Source: Porphyromonadaceae bacterium (GTDB lineage: Bacteria > Bacteroidota > Bacteroidia > Bacteroidales > Tannerellaceae). Taken from it: DNA of 8,687 bases. A model generated the notes under the pieces. The model searched no databases. It saw nothing but the letters and a program-made list of their open reading frames with translations, and was not told where the DNA came from. Shown here piece after piece: positions 1 through 7,118 of this stretch. The stretch is taken from assembly GCA_003517945.1 (NCBI GenBank), contig DOZP01000230.1:483-9169 (forward strand), read 5' to 3'. Made by a program: the position numbers and the translations under genes. The first letter of the stretch is position 1; every line of letters begins with the position of its first letter.

Positions 1-2
1 TT

Positions 3-404
3 GAATACGGAACTCCATCTGCAGCGTTCGTCGTATCCGGAAAAGTAGCGGATACTGCGGGGAATGCTTTGGAAGGAATCAGGGTAGTGGTGCCCAGTGT
101 AGATCATCACCAGAAAACCACTCCTACTTTTATCCCGGATAAGCCGGTTATTACCAATTATGTCAATGATACCCTTTATACAACAGCAGACGGTAGTTTC
201 AACTATCCTTACGCAGGTTTTCCATCTAATGACTCCATTAATATAAAAATGAAATTTGAAGACATATCCGAAAATCCAAGTTTTGAAACCGATTCGGCAA
301 AAGTAACATTTTTCAGTTCGGATTTGCAAAACGGTAGCGGATGGAATGCAGGCAGAGCCGAAAAAGAAATAAAGATTGAGCTGAAAAACAAAGAAAATGA
401 ATAG
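3..404 (+). CDS. Putative lipoprotein of the rSAM/lipoprotein system, C-terminal part (5' end outside window)
   Basis: The reading frame is open from base 3, so the gene begins upstream of the window; the TTG at 69 is internal. The visible 133 residues start EYGTPSAAFVVSGKVAD, continue with G-x-x-L-x-G-I-R-V and a TTADGSF turn, and end in a lysine-rich tail. This is the layout of the short Bacteroidetes lipoproteins encoded beside a radical SAM enzyme (I recall the family as TIGR04134). The part after YGTP resembles the CnaB/carboxypeptidase-regulatory beta-sandwich often found in surface proteins. The signal peptide and lipobox cysteine would lie upstream and cannot be seen. The stop codon overlaps the start of the radical SAM gene by 8 bases (397-404), so the two are translationally linked, and this protein is the natural candidate for that enzyme's substrate or partner. 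No cysteines occur in the visible part. Family call fairly sure; function unknown. Confidence 0.78.
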   Translation, partial: EYGTPSAAFVVSGKVADTAGNALEGIRVVVPSVDHHQKTTPTFIPDKPVITNYVNDTLYTTADGSFNYPYAGFPSNDSINIKMKFEDISENPSFETDSAKVTFFSSDLQNGSGWNAGRAEKEIKIELKNKENE

Positions 405-1485
405 TTCCATCGGGCTAAAAAAGCGTCTGGCGCTTGAGGTATTCCGGAAAATACACCGGAACAGGGTGAGCCTGCATGAGTTACGCACATTGTTTTGGGA
501 ATGTACATTGCGATGTAATATAGCATGCCGGCATTGCGGCAGCGATTGCCGGGTATCCGCTGCATATCCGGATATGCCGGTAGAAGATTTCCTGCAAGTC
601 ATTGACGAAATAACGCCCTTTGTCGATACACATAAACTGCTTATCATTTTTACGGGAGGGGAAGCGCTTGTTCGTCCGGATATAGAAACATGTGGACTCG
701 AATTGTACAAACGGGAATACCCTTGGGGGATTGTATCGAACGGATTGCTTTTTGCCGAACGATTAGATAGTTTGTTAGCTTCAGGACTACGGACGGCAAC
801 CATCAGCCTGGATGGGTTTGAAGAAGAACACAATTGGCTGAGGAGACATCCCGACAGTTTCAGTCATGCCGAACAATCTGTCAAAGAACTGATAAAAACA
901 ACAGGAGTAAACTGGGATGTTGTCACCTGCGCCAATCGGAAGAACTTCGATAGTTTACCCCGTTTCAAGAAGTACCTTTTGGATCTGGGCGTTAAGCAAT
1001 GGCGGATTTTCACAGTCTTTCCCGTCGGCCGGGCCGCCGATATTCCCGAACTTCAACTGAACAACATGCAATTTGTGCAATTGATGGACTTTATCCGTGA
1101 CTGTCGTCGCGAAGGTTTTCATGTTTCTTATGGCTGCGAAGGTTTTCTGGGAAATTACGAGGCGGACGTCCGTGATCACTTTTATGAATGTCATGCAGGC
1201 GTATCGGTTGCATCCGTATTAGCCGACGGTTCTATTTCCGGATGTCCGAGCATCCGCGCTAATTATTATCAGGGAAATATCTACAAAGACCGCTTCATGG
1301 ATGTGTGGAACAACGGTTTTAAACCATATCGCGACCGCGAATGGACGCGCCGCGGCGAATGCGCCGACTGCAAAATGTTCCGCTACTGCGAGGGAAACGG
1401 CATGCACCTGCATAATGATAACGGCGATTTACTCGTTTGTCATTATAATAGAATAAAAGAAGGCATTCACAATTCAATCCCCTGA
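397..1485 (+). CDS. Radical SAM/SPASM enzyme of the rSAM/lipoprotein system
   Basis: 362 residues, close to full family length. The radical SAM cluster motif CxxxCxxC is C40-x3-C44-x2-C47, inside the family-typical string CNIACRHCGSDC, so this enzyme should bind a [4Fe-4S] cluster and cleave S-adenosylmethionine to a radical. The GGE SAM-contact motif is at 87-89. A C-terminal SPASM-like region (about 245-350) has C247, C265, C283, C322, C325, C331 and C348, with the C-x2-C-x5-C core at 322-331, pointing to one or two auxiliary Fe-S clusters; the cysteine normally expected four residues after C331 is absent (a Gly there). SPASM enzymes commonly modify ribosomally made peptides or proteins, so post-translational modification of the adjacent lipoprotein is a reasonable inference, but no reaction is known to me for this family (recalled as TIGR04133). 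The start codon is fixed by the 8-base overlap with the lipoprotein gene. The 3' end overlaps the ClC gene tail-to-tail by 12 bases. Confidence 0.88.
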   Translation: MNSSIGLKKRLALEVFRKIHRNRVSLHELRTLFWECTLRCNIACRHCGSDCRVSAAYPDMPVEDFLQVIDEITPFVDTHKLLIIFTGGEALVRPDIETCGLELYKREYPWGIVSNGLLFAERLDSLLASGLRTATISLDGFEEEHNWLRRHPDSFSHAEQSVKELIKTTGVNWDVVTCANRKNFDSLPRFKKYLLDLGVKQWRIFTVFPVGRAADIPELQLNNMQFVQLMDFIRDCRREGFHVSYGCEGFLGNYEADVRDHFYECHAGVSVASVLADGSISGCPSIRANYYQGNIYKDRFMDVWNNGFKPYRDREWTRRGECADCKMFRYCEGNGMHLHNDNGDLLVCHYNRIKEGIHNSIP

Positions 1486-3264
1486 AAAAGTATCCACAAG
1501 CACTTCACGGTAGGCATTGAAAATCTTTGATTTGGAAACAAAGCCAAGGTAATGCCCTTCACTATCAACTACCGGGAGGTTCCATGCTTTCGTATCATCA
1601 AATAGTTTCATGATTTTCTCCATCGGCATGTCATTCACTATTTTAGCAGGCGGAGAAACCATGAAACGCGATACGTTGAAACGATCATACAGCTCCGGGC
1701 GGAACATGATATTCCGTATATTATCAACTAACACGAGCCCGATTAATTTACCATCTTCCTTCACCACCGGAAACATGCTGCGCGAGCTCTGCGCAATCGC
1801 TCTTTTTACAATATCCCCCAATGACATATCGGGAGAAACCTTTAGAAAATCCGTCTCAATTATATTTTCCATTTTCAACAGGGTAAGCACCGCCTGATCC
1901 TTGTGATGCGTCATCAATTCTCCCTTTTGCGCAAGCCTCATGGAATAAATACTATGCGGTTCGAATGCGATGATAGTAGCATAAGAGCTGATAGACACAA
2001 TCATTAACGGCAAAAACAAATCATAACCACCCGTCAGTTCGGCAATCAGAAAAACGCCTGTCAGGGGTGCATGCATCACTCCCGACATCACGCCGGCCAT
2101 ACCCATCAGTGCAAAGTTCTTTTCCGATAGCGGAGCGGATATATCAAAATAGTTGGACGCGTGAGCAAAGATAAAACCCGCAATACACCCCAGATAAAGG
2201 CTGGGGGCAAAAATCCCGCCACATCCGCCTCCGCTGTTCGTCGCGCTCGAAGCAAAAACTTTCATAAAGAGGATAAAACCCAGAAAAATAATGATCGACC
2301 AGTAATTGTTTCCACTGATCATACCAAAGGGACTTTGATCCATCAGATGCAAAAAACGCCCGTCAAGAAGCGAACCGATCGTATCATATCCCTCTCCGTA
2401 AAGCGGAGGAAACAAAAAGATTAACACGCTCAATATAACCGAGCCTACCAGAAATTTCTGCCAGTAATGGTTCCATTTCCGGTACAATCCTTCGATTTTG
2501 ATCATCGCTCTCGTAAAATACAGGGAAACAAGGCCACAGAATATACCAAGCAGAAGCACATAAGGTATACGTTCGATAAGAAAAGCCTCTGTCTGGGAAA
2601 ACTTAAACATGGCTTCCGTGCCCGTAAAAATATAAGACATCGTAGCCGCCGTCACCGACGAGATAAGTAACGGCAGAACAGACGTCATCGTAAGATCGAG
2701 CATCAATACTTCGATCACAAAAACAAGTCCGGCGATCGGGGCTTTGAAAATGCCGGCGATAGCGCCTGCGGCTCCACATCCGACAAGCAGCATCAACGTC
2801 TTTTGTTCCAGGCGAAAAGCCCGTCCGAGATTTGAGCCGATAGCGGCGCCGGTCAGCACAATCGGAGCTTCCGCCCCGACAGATCCGCCAAACCCGATCG
2901 TGACGGAGCTGGCCGCCAACGACGACCACATATTGTGAGGTTTGATACGGCTTTTATGCTGGGAGATGGCAAAAAGGATCTTCGTGACCCCATGGCTTAT
3001 GTCGTCACGAACAATGTATTTAACAAACAAACCCGACAGCAGGATGCCTATTACCGGATAAATAAGCAACCAATAGTTTGCACCGTCCTGTAAATTAGAA
3101 GTAAGTACGCCCTGTATAAAGTGAATGGTATTCTTCAACAAGATAGCCGCCAAAGCGGAAGCCAGGCCCACGATAAAACTTATGATCAGAATAAATGTCC
3201 GCTCGTTGATATGTTTCTGACGCCAAATCAGAAATCGATAAAATGCTCCTTCTTTTTTCTTCAT
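1474..3264 (-). CDS. ClC-family chloride channel/transporter with C-terminal CBS pair
   Basis: 596 residues: an inner-membrane ClC core (about 20-450) followed by two CBS domains (about 467-527 and 533-592). Signature elements are visible: G-S-V-G-A-E-A-P with the external gating glutamate at E132, APIAGLVFVIEV around 175-186, GGIFAP at 349-354, and a helix-R tyrosine at Y440 (SIYSMRLA) that would help line the inner anion site. The residue matching the intracellular proton glutamate of exchangers (E203 of Escherichia coli ClcA) appears to be V186, following E185; valine there is typical of channel-type and many uncoupled ClC proteins. The CBS domains usually bind adenine nucleotides and adjust gating. 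The gene starts 3 bases after the stop of the glycosylphosphotransferase gene, with an AAAGGAG ribosome site 8 bases upstream of its ATG, so the two are almost certainly co-transcribed. Family call is firm; channel versus exchanger is not settled. Confidence 0.95.
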   Translation of the reverse strand: MKKKEGAFYRFLIWRQKHINERTFILIISFIVGLASALAAILLKNTIHFIQGVLTSNLQDGANYWLLIYPVIGILLSGLFVKYIVRDDISHGVTKILFAISQHKSRIKPHNMWSSLAASSVTIGFGGSVGAEAPIVLTGAAIGSNLGRAFRLEQKTLMLLVGCGAAGAIAGIFKAPIAGLVFVIEVLMLDLTMTSVLPLLISSVTAATMSYIFTGTEAMFKFSQTEAFLIERIPYVLLLGIFCGLVSLYFTRAMIKIEGLYRKWNHYWQKFLVGSVILSVLIFLFPPLYGEGYDTIGSLLDGRFLHLMDQSPFGMISGNNYWSIIIFLGFILFMKVFASSATNSGGGCGGIFAPSLYLGCIAGFIFAHASNYFDISAPLSEKNFALMGMAGVMSGVMHAPLTGVFLIAELTGGYDLFLPLMIVSISSYATIIAFEPHSIYSMRLAQKGELMTHHKDQAVLTLLKMENIIETDFLKVSPDMSLGDIVKRAIAQSSRSMFPVVKEDGKLIGLVLVDNIRNIMFRPELYDRFNVSRFMVSPPAKIVNDMPMEKIMKLFDDTKAWNLPVVDSEGHYLGFVSKSKIFNAYREVLVDTFSGD

Positions 3265-3267
3265 CCT

Positions 3268-4662
3268 TTAAACTCCTTTCCCGGTAAACACGATTTTAAC
3301 CGTATATATCAATATGGTTATATCCAACATCAGCGACATATTCTCATAGTAAAGAATATCATAATCAAGCCGTTCAATCATTTTATCAACCGTTTCCGCA
3401 TATCCGTATTTCACCATTCCCCAGGAAGTGATGCCTGGACGCACATTGTGAAGCAAATAGTAATAAGGCGCTTTCCGGACAATCTGATCAATGTAATAAC
3501 GTTGTTCCGGACGAGGCCCTACAAGCGACATATCGCCTTTGAGTACATTCCAGAATTGCGGAATTTCATCCAGACGGTATTTACGAAGAAACCGTCCGAA
3601 CGGGGTGACCCTCTTATCTTCGCGTACGGTCAACAGAGGCCCTTGCTGTACGGCGTCGGCATACATCGTCCGGAATTTATAAATAGTAAAAGGCTTGCCG
3701 CGATATCCGACCCTTTCCTGCTTAAAAAATACCGCACCCTTCGAGTCCATCTTCACTCTTATGGATATATATGCATACAATGGTGAAAAAAGTATCAGGA
3801 CACAGATGGAAACAACCTTATCCAGAAACCATTTTATATTTTTCTCAAATTCGGAAAAGTTATTTTCCGTCACATCCACAAGCGGAATGCTATAAACTGT
3901 TTTCACCTTTACATTCAAAAAGAAATCTTTTTTTTCCGCCATTATCTTTATCGGTTTTTCATAGCGGTAAAGCGAATAAAGCAGCGGAACAATTTTACTT
4001 TTATCATCGATAGCGACAACAAGCGCGTCAATATGATTCTGCCCGATAATATCTATCAGGTCATCTACGGTTCCCAGAATTTCATCCGGTTTTACAACAG
4101 GTGCGAGACTATCACCATCCTCCTTAACAAACCCGGTAATACGGTAGCCTGACTCACATAAACCCTCAATCATTTTATGTGCATTGGCGCCTGTTCCTAT
4201 AACGACCACATTTTCATACCATTCATGTCTCCATAATTTCCTGAGAGCATAGTTCGTAATAATTGCCCTTCCGGTGTAGGTCAGCAAAAACTGCAATATA
4301 AATAATAAGAAAAACAGTTTGTAATACACATGGAAAGAAGGTGGGAGTTCATTCAGCAGGACTATAAAAAAAATGACAACAGAACCCACCATTACCGTAA
4401 CAAACGTAGAGAAAAATTCTCCTACACGTGATTTCCAGAACGGTTTATTATAATATCCGGAAATAAAATACAGCACAAACCAACAGAACGGTACTAAAAT
4501 TTGTCCCCTCAACACGTCGGAATAAAGCAGAAAATCAGGCAAGGAAAAAAAATCATCTTGCGCCACTTCCTCATAACGGATCAGGTTAAACAACAACCAG
4601 ACGATGGATGCCGTCATTAAATCCGTCAGGATGTATAGAATAGTCTGCCGTCTCTTATTCAT
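3268..4662 (-). CDS. Polyprenyl glycosylphosphotransferase (WcaJ-like exopolysaccharide/capsule initiating enzyme)
   Basis: 464 residues from the ATG at 4662; a GTG at 4665 would add one residue. The order is that of the large initiating sugar transferases: four hydrophobic helices in the first ~130 residues, a Rossmann-like CoA-binding-type domain (VIGTGAN at 154-160, about 150-265), one further membrane helix near 280-300, and the bacterial sugar transferase catalytic domain. The catalytic domain shows KFRTM (329-333), the Asp-Glu pair D365-E366 in RLDEIPQFWNVL, and GPRPE (382-386). The enzyme transfers a sugar 1-phosphate from a nucleotide sugar to undecaprenyl phosphate at the inner membrane, the first step of exopolysaccharide or capsule repeat-unit assembly; the sugar (glucose, galactose or another) cannot be read from sequence. 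No other polysaccharide genes are in the window, so it stands alone. G+C falls from the C-terminal to the N-terminal coding half. It is followed after 3 bases by the ClC gene. Confidence 0.92.
   Translation of the reverse strand: MNKRRQTILYILTDLMTASIVWLLFNLIRYEEVAQDDFFSLPDFLLYSDVLRGQILVPFCWFVLYFISGYYNKPFWKSRVGEFFSTFVTVMVGSVVIFFIVLLNELPPSFHVYYKLFFLLFILQFLLTYTGRAIITNYALRKLWRHEWYENVVVIGTGANAHKMIEGLCESGYRITGFVKEDGDSLAPVVKPDEILGTVDDLIDIIGQNHIDALVVAIDDKSKIVPLLYSLYRYEKPIKIMAEKKDFFLNVKVKTVYSIPLVDVTENNFSEFEKNIKWFLDKVVSICVLILFSPLYAYISIRVKMDSKGAVFFKQERVGYRGKPFTIYKFRTMYADAVQQGPLLTVREDKRVTPFGRFLRKYRLDEIPQFWNVLKGDMSLVGPRPEQRYYIDQIVRKAPYYYLLHNVRPGITSWGMVKYGYAETVDKMIERLDYDILYYENMSLMLDITILIYTVKIVFTGKGV
3273..3279 (-). 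promoter_or_regulatory. Shine-Dalgarno site for the ClC gene
   Basis: AAAGGAG lies 8 bases before the ATG at 3264, inside the last codons (Lys-Gly-Val) of the upstream sugar transferase. Strong Shine-Dalgarno sites are uncommon in Bacteroidota. It supports the 3264 start and coupled translation of the pair. Confidence 0.5.
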
Positions 4663-4706
4663 CACTATTTATATAGATTTCTATTTTTTATATCCATATA
4701 AAGACA

Positions 4707-4719
4707 GATAATACTTATC
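4707..4719. promoter_or_regulatory. Small inverted repeat in the gap before the sugar transferase gene
   Basis: GATAA-TAC-TTATC is a perfect 5-base inverted repeat inside the very AT-rich 85-base gap (4666-4750) between tsaD and the sugar transferase gene. It is placed where an operator could sit, about 45-57 bases before the ATG. I see no clear Bacteroidota promoter (TTTG/TAnnTTTG) on the minus strand here and no stable terminator hairpin. In such AT-rich sequence a repeat this short can arise by chance. Confidence 0.15.
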
Positions 4720-4750
4720 GTTTAATCTGATATATAATATACTTTTTATT

Positions 4751-5746
4751 TCAAAAATCACTCATTGTGAGCTGAAGATCAGCAACAGGCTTTTTATTAA
4801 CAGACAAATCAATATAATCAAACGTGGCAAGCGCAATCATAGCCGCATTATCTGTAGACCATTTCAAAGGAGGCAAACACAATTCAACGCCCATACTATC
4901 ACACAATTTACCGGCTTCTTCACGCAATTGCGGACTTGCGGCAACCCCTCCCACAATAACAAAAGATTTGGACGGATATTTCTTTAATGCTAATTTGGAT
5001 TTTTTAATCAACACATCCATTACAGCTTGAACAAATGATGCCGCAACATCTTTATGAATAACATTTTCATTTGCATCCATATAACGTGCTACCGCAGACT
5101 TTAAACCCGAAAATGAAAAATCTAAACCTTTATTAATAACAGGACGCGGAAAAGGAATTACCGGACTGCCTTCTTTTGCCAATTTATCAACGACAGGCCC
5201 TCCGGGATAACCTAAACCTAACATTCGTCCCACTTTATCATATGTTTCTCCGACAGAATCATCAGATGTGCTTCCCAAAAGTTCAATATCAACAGGGGTT
5301 TTCATGTAAGCTAAAAAAGTATGCCCGCCGGAAACCAATAATATTGTTGCGGGAAATTTCACTCGTTTTTGCCCAAGATCAGCACTTTTAAGATGACCAC
5401 GTAAATGATTCACTCCTATGACCGGCTTGTTCCAACCCAACCCTAATCCTGTTGCCGTATTTATGCCAACAAGTAATGACCCGATAAGGCCGGGGCCCCG
5501 CGTCACACCAATTGCTTTTATCTCTTTTGGCGTAATTTCAGCCATTTTAAACGCTTCGTGTATGGTTGGCAGGATGGCTGAAATATGTGCACGGGCGGCA
5601 AATTCAGGATAAATACCTCCAAATTCGGCATGCACATCTAATTGGGATGCGACTACGGACGATAGAATCATTCCTTCGGAGTTGACCAAAGCAACAGCCG
5701 TATCATCACAAGAGCTCTCTATCCCTAACACTATATCATTCATCAT
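4751..5746 (-). CDS. tsaD: tRNA N6-adenosine threonylcarbamoyltransferase TsaD
   Basis: 331 residues from the ATG at 5746; TTG 5749 and ATG 5743 are alternatives shifting the start by one codon. The protein is a Kae1/TsaD ASKHA-fold enzyme that transfers the threonylcarbamoyl group from threonylcarbamoyl-AMP to A37 of ANN-decoding tRNAs, giving t6A, in the cytoplasm together with TsaB and TsaE. Visible signatures: GIESSCDD (8-15), metal-binding H114 and H118 in NHLRGH, SGGHT (139-143), FSFSGLKSAVARY around 210-222, GGVAAS near 266-271, and the metal ligand D299 in STDNAAMIA (Ser where Cys is more usual). Family length and all metal ligands are intact, so it should be active. It overlaps the end of tsaC by 11 bases. 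Stretches such as GETYDKVGRMLGL and SGLKSAVARY look to me more like actinobacterial or Firmicute TsaD than the usual Bacteroidales protein, which suggests transfer; that is a judgement from memory, not an alignment. Confidence 0.95.
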   Translation of the reverse strand: MMNDIVLGIESSCDDTAVALVNSEGMILSSVVASQLDVHAEFGGIYPEFAARAHISAILPTIHEAFKMAEITPKEIKAIGVTRGPGLIGSLLVGINTATGLGLGWNKPVIGVNHLRGHLKSADLGQKRVKFPATILLVSGGHTFLAYMKTPVDIELLGSTSDDSVGETYDKVGRMLGLGYPGGPVVDKLAKEGSPVIPFPRPVINKGLDFSFSGLKSAVARYMDANENVIHKDVAASFVQAVMDVLIKKSKLALKKYPSKSFVIVGGVAASPQLREEAGKLCDSMGVELCLPPLKWSTDNAAMIALATFDYIDLSVNKKPVADLQLTMSDF

Positions 5747-6338
5747 CAAGTATTTTATTTATTACATCTAAAGAAATAAGCCCAAGCCTTTCTATTACCG
5801 GAGGATTATACCGGCAATTTATGATGGTAGAAGGCATTTCCTTTCCTTCCCCTTCCTCTATAATTAAGTCCGGCGAACCGTTCAATTCTTTCAGAATATC
5901 TTTCACGTTATTCGGCGTATGTGAAATTCCATGCCGGTTAGCGCTCGTGACCAACAACGGACCTGTTTCCCTTAATACCGAAAGCAACAATCCATTGTTT
6001 GGTATTCTTGTTGCGATTTCCTCTCTTCCCTGTAACCATTGGGGTTTCAATGATTCATCCTTAAATCCCAGAACAAAAGTGATAGCCCCCGGCACCAACT
6101 CCGATTGAAATATTTTTTTAGCGTTATCATTTATATCCAAACCTAATTTTTCCAAATCGTTCATTTCCGCAACCATAATGGGGAGAAACATATTCTCAGG
6201 ACGTTCTTTCAATCGGTAAATTTTCGAAACGGCCTCTTCGCTCGTTGGTAATGCCGCTAAACCATATACGGTATCGGTAGCAATAAGAACTACTCCTCCC
6301 TCATAAATTACCTGAACTATTTGATTTACCTTATCCAT
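5736..6338 (-). CDS. tsaC: L-threonylcarbamoyladenylate synthase (YrdC/TsaC type)
   Basis: 200 residues, the length of the single-domain TsaC form without the extra C-terminal Sua5 domain. It condenses threonine, bicarbonate and ATP to threonylcarbamoyl-AMP, the donor used by TsaD. Motifs of the YrdC fold are present in order: TDTVYGL (21-27), KERP (44-47, the Lys/Arg nucleotide contact region), PGAITFVL (83-90), R111-x-P in ATRIP, TSAN (131-134), PSTIINC (169-175) and the closing ERLGLIS (183-189). The ATG at 6338 follows a purine-rich run of A without a Shine-Dalgarno site, as is normal in Bacteroidota. It overlaps tsaD by 11 bases (translational coupling) and lies 144 bases after tsaB. It differs from the YciO-like proteins that Bacteroidales usually carry, fitting the idea that the whole cluster came from elsewhere. 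Biochemical role is sure; origin is inference. Confidence 0.93.
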   Translation of the reverse strand: MDKVNQIVQVIYEGGVVLIATDTVYGLAALPTSEEAVSKIYRLKERPENMFLPIMVAEMNDLEKLGLDINDNAKKIFQSELVPGAITFVLGFKDESLKPQWLQGREEIATRIPNNGLLLSVLRETGPLLVTSANRHGISHTPNNVKDILKELNGSPDLIIEEGEGKEMPSTIINCRYNPPVIERLGLISLDVINKILDDE

Positions 6339-6356
6339 TTTTTTTCTTGTTTTTTC

Positions 6357-6449
6357 CTATACATGATTTAATGAGTTATCCTCCGGAGCAAATGGTTTTA
6401 CGGATTTTATTATTTCCGCCAAATCCTGACGATCAGCCCAAGCCTCCAC
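6357..6449 (-). pseudogene. Possible 30-codon ORF or gene remnant between tsaB and tsaC
   Basis: The 144-base gap between tsaB and tsaC has a minus-strand frame that begins at a GTG directly after an in-frame TAA and reads EAWADRQDLAEIIKSVKPFA onward for 30 codons, ending 18 bases before the tsaC ATG. Its residue mix and amphipathic look (DLAEIIKSV) are more protein-like than chance AT-rich sequence normally gives, and the spacing to tsaC is gene-like. It has no visible Shine-Dalgarno site. It might be a tiny gene, or the frameshifted tail of a lost gene: in many bacteria rimI or another small gene sits between tsaB and tsaD. I do not recognise the peptide. Chance is a real alternative. Confidence 0.2.
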
Positions 6450-6482
6450 TTATAAGCATAATCTTAGTTCTTACCAATATTC

Positions 6483-7118
6483 TTACAAGGTTTCTTCTGT
6501 TATTGGTTGTGCAAAGATTGGGAACTTTAGCCCCCGATCGAAAAACAATTCGCTTTTTTCAGCAAAAATCTTTGCATTACCAAAAAATAAATGACTATCA
6601 ACAATTGTTCGGTTTTTCATAGACGACATATTTATTATTTGATCACGATGAAACCCGACAACAGAGAAACTATTTACATCTTTCACCATTTCCGGTACAG
6701 TATCTTCTATTTTCCCATATTTGATAGTTACAATTTTGTTATTATCATAAAAGCCTGTATATGCATTTCCTTTAATTGATTTTACGGTACTGACAACCGG
6801 CAACTTATATTTATCATAAGCATCTATGCCTGCCAATTCCATAGATGAAACAGGGCATACCGGAATATCCAGACTGTATGATAAACTATTTGCAAAGGAA
6901 ATTCCGGTACGTACACGACTCGTGCCTCCGGGACCTATATCCACAATGATATGCTTAATATCAGCTATATTTTTGTTACATAAATCCAAACCATACGATA
7001 ACATCTCAGATAATTCGCTGCTATTTTTATAATTAGTTGAATCGAAGATAAGATGATTATCTTCCCCTAATATTAAGGCAAACTGGCCGGAAGACGTTGA
7101 TATACCTAATGTTAACAT
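6483..7118 (-). CDS. tsaB: t6A complex dimerization subunit TsaB (divergent)
   Basis: 211 residues, slightly short for TsaB (usually about 225-240). TsaB is a catalytically dead TsaD paralogue that dimerises with TsaD and is required for bacterial t6A synthesis. Evidence: an N-terminal ASKHA strand (LTLGISTSSGQFALIL, where most TsaB have a DTS or ETS triplet), the diagnostic loop GPGGTSRVRTG at 62-72 matching the usual GPGSFTGLRxG, and a C-terminal segment KFPIFAQPITEE resembling the family's final P-x-Y region. Between 105 and 190 the sequence is strongly diverged. The start is set by the 7-base overlap with tsaE and by an AAAAGGAG ribosome site 4 bases upstream. The coding sequence is AT-rich, like tsaE and unlike the flanking genes. 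The identification rests partly on its position between tsaE and tsaC/tsaD. Confidence 0.85.
   Translation of the reverse strand: MLTLGISTSSGQFALILGEDNHLIFDSTNYKNSSELSEMLSYGLDLCNKNIADIKHIIVDIGPGGTSRVRTGISFANSLSYSLDIPVCPVSSMELAGIDAYDKYKLPVVSTVKSIKGNAYTGFYDNNKIVTIKYGKIEDTVPEMVKDVNSFSVVGFHRDQIINMSSMKNRTIVDSHLFFGNAKIFAEKSELFFDRGLKFPIFAQPITEETL

Noticed and set aside
209..565. 118-codon minus-strand frame over the lipoprotein and radical SAM genes
   Set aside because: It is the shadow of two genes with clear motifs and a conserved overlap arrangement.
2603..2929. 108-codon minus-strand frame inside the ClC gene
   Set aside because: It is an alternate frame of the ClC gene, Arg- and Cys-rich, as expected from reading GC-rich codons out of frame.
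3121..3786. 221-codon plus-strand open frame
   Set aside because: It lies antisense to the ClC and sugar transferase genes, both of which have unmistakable family motifs; the frame crosses the junction of the two genes and resembles nothing known.
6347..6622. 91-codon plus-strand open frame between tsaC and tsaB
   Set aside because: Half of it is antisense to tsaB, its composition is low-complexity hydrophobic (Ile/Leu/Pro), and there is no ribosome site or neighbour in its direction.
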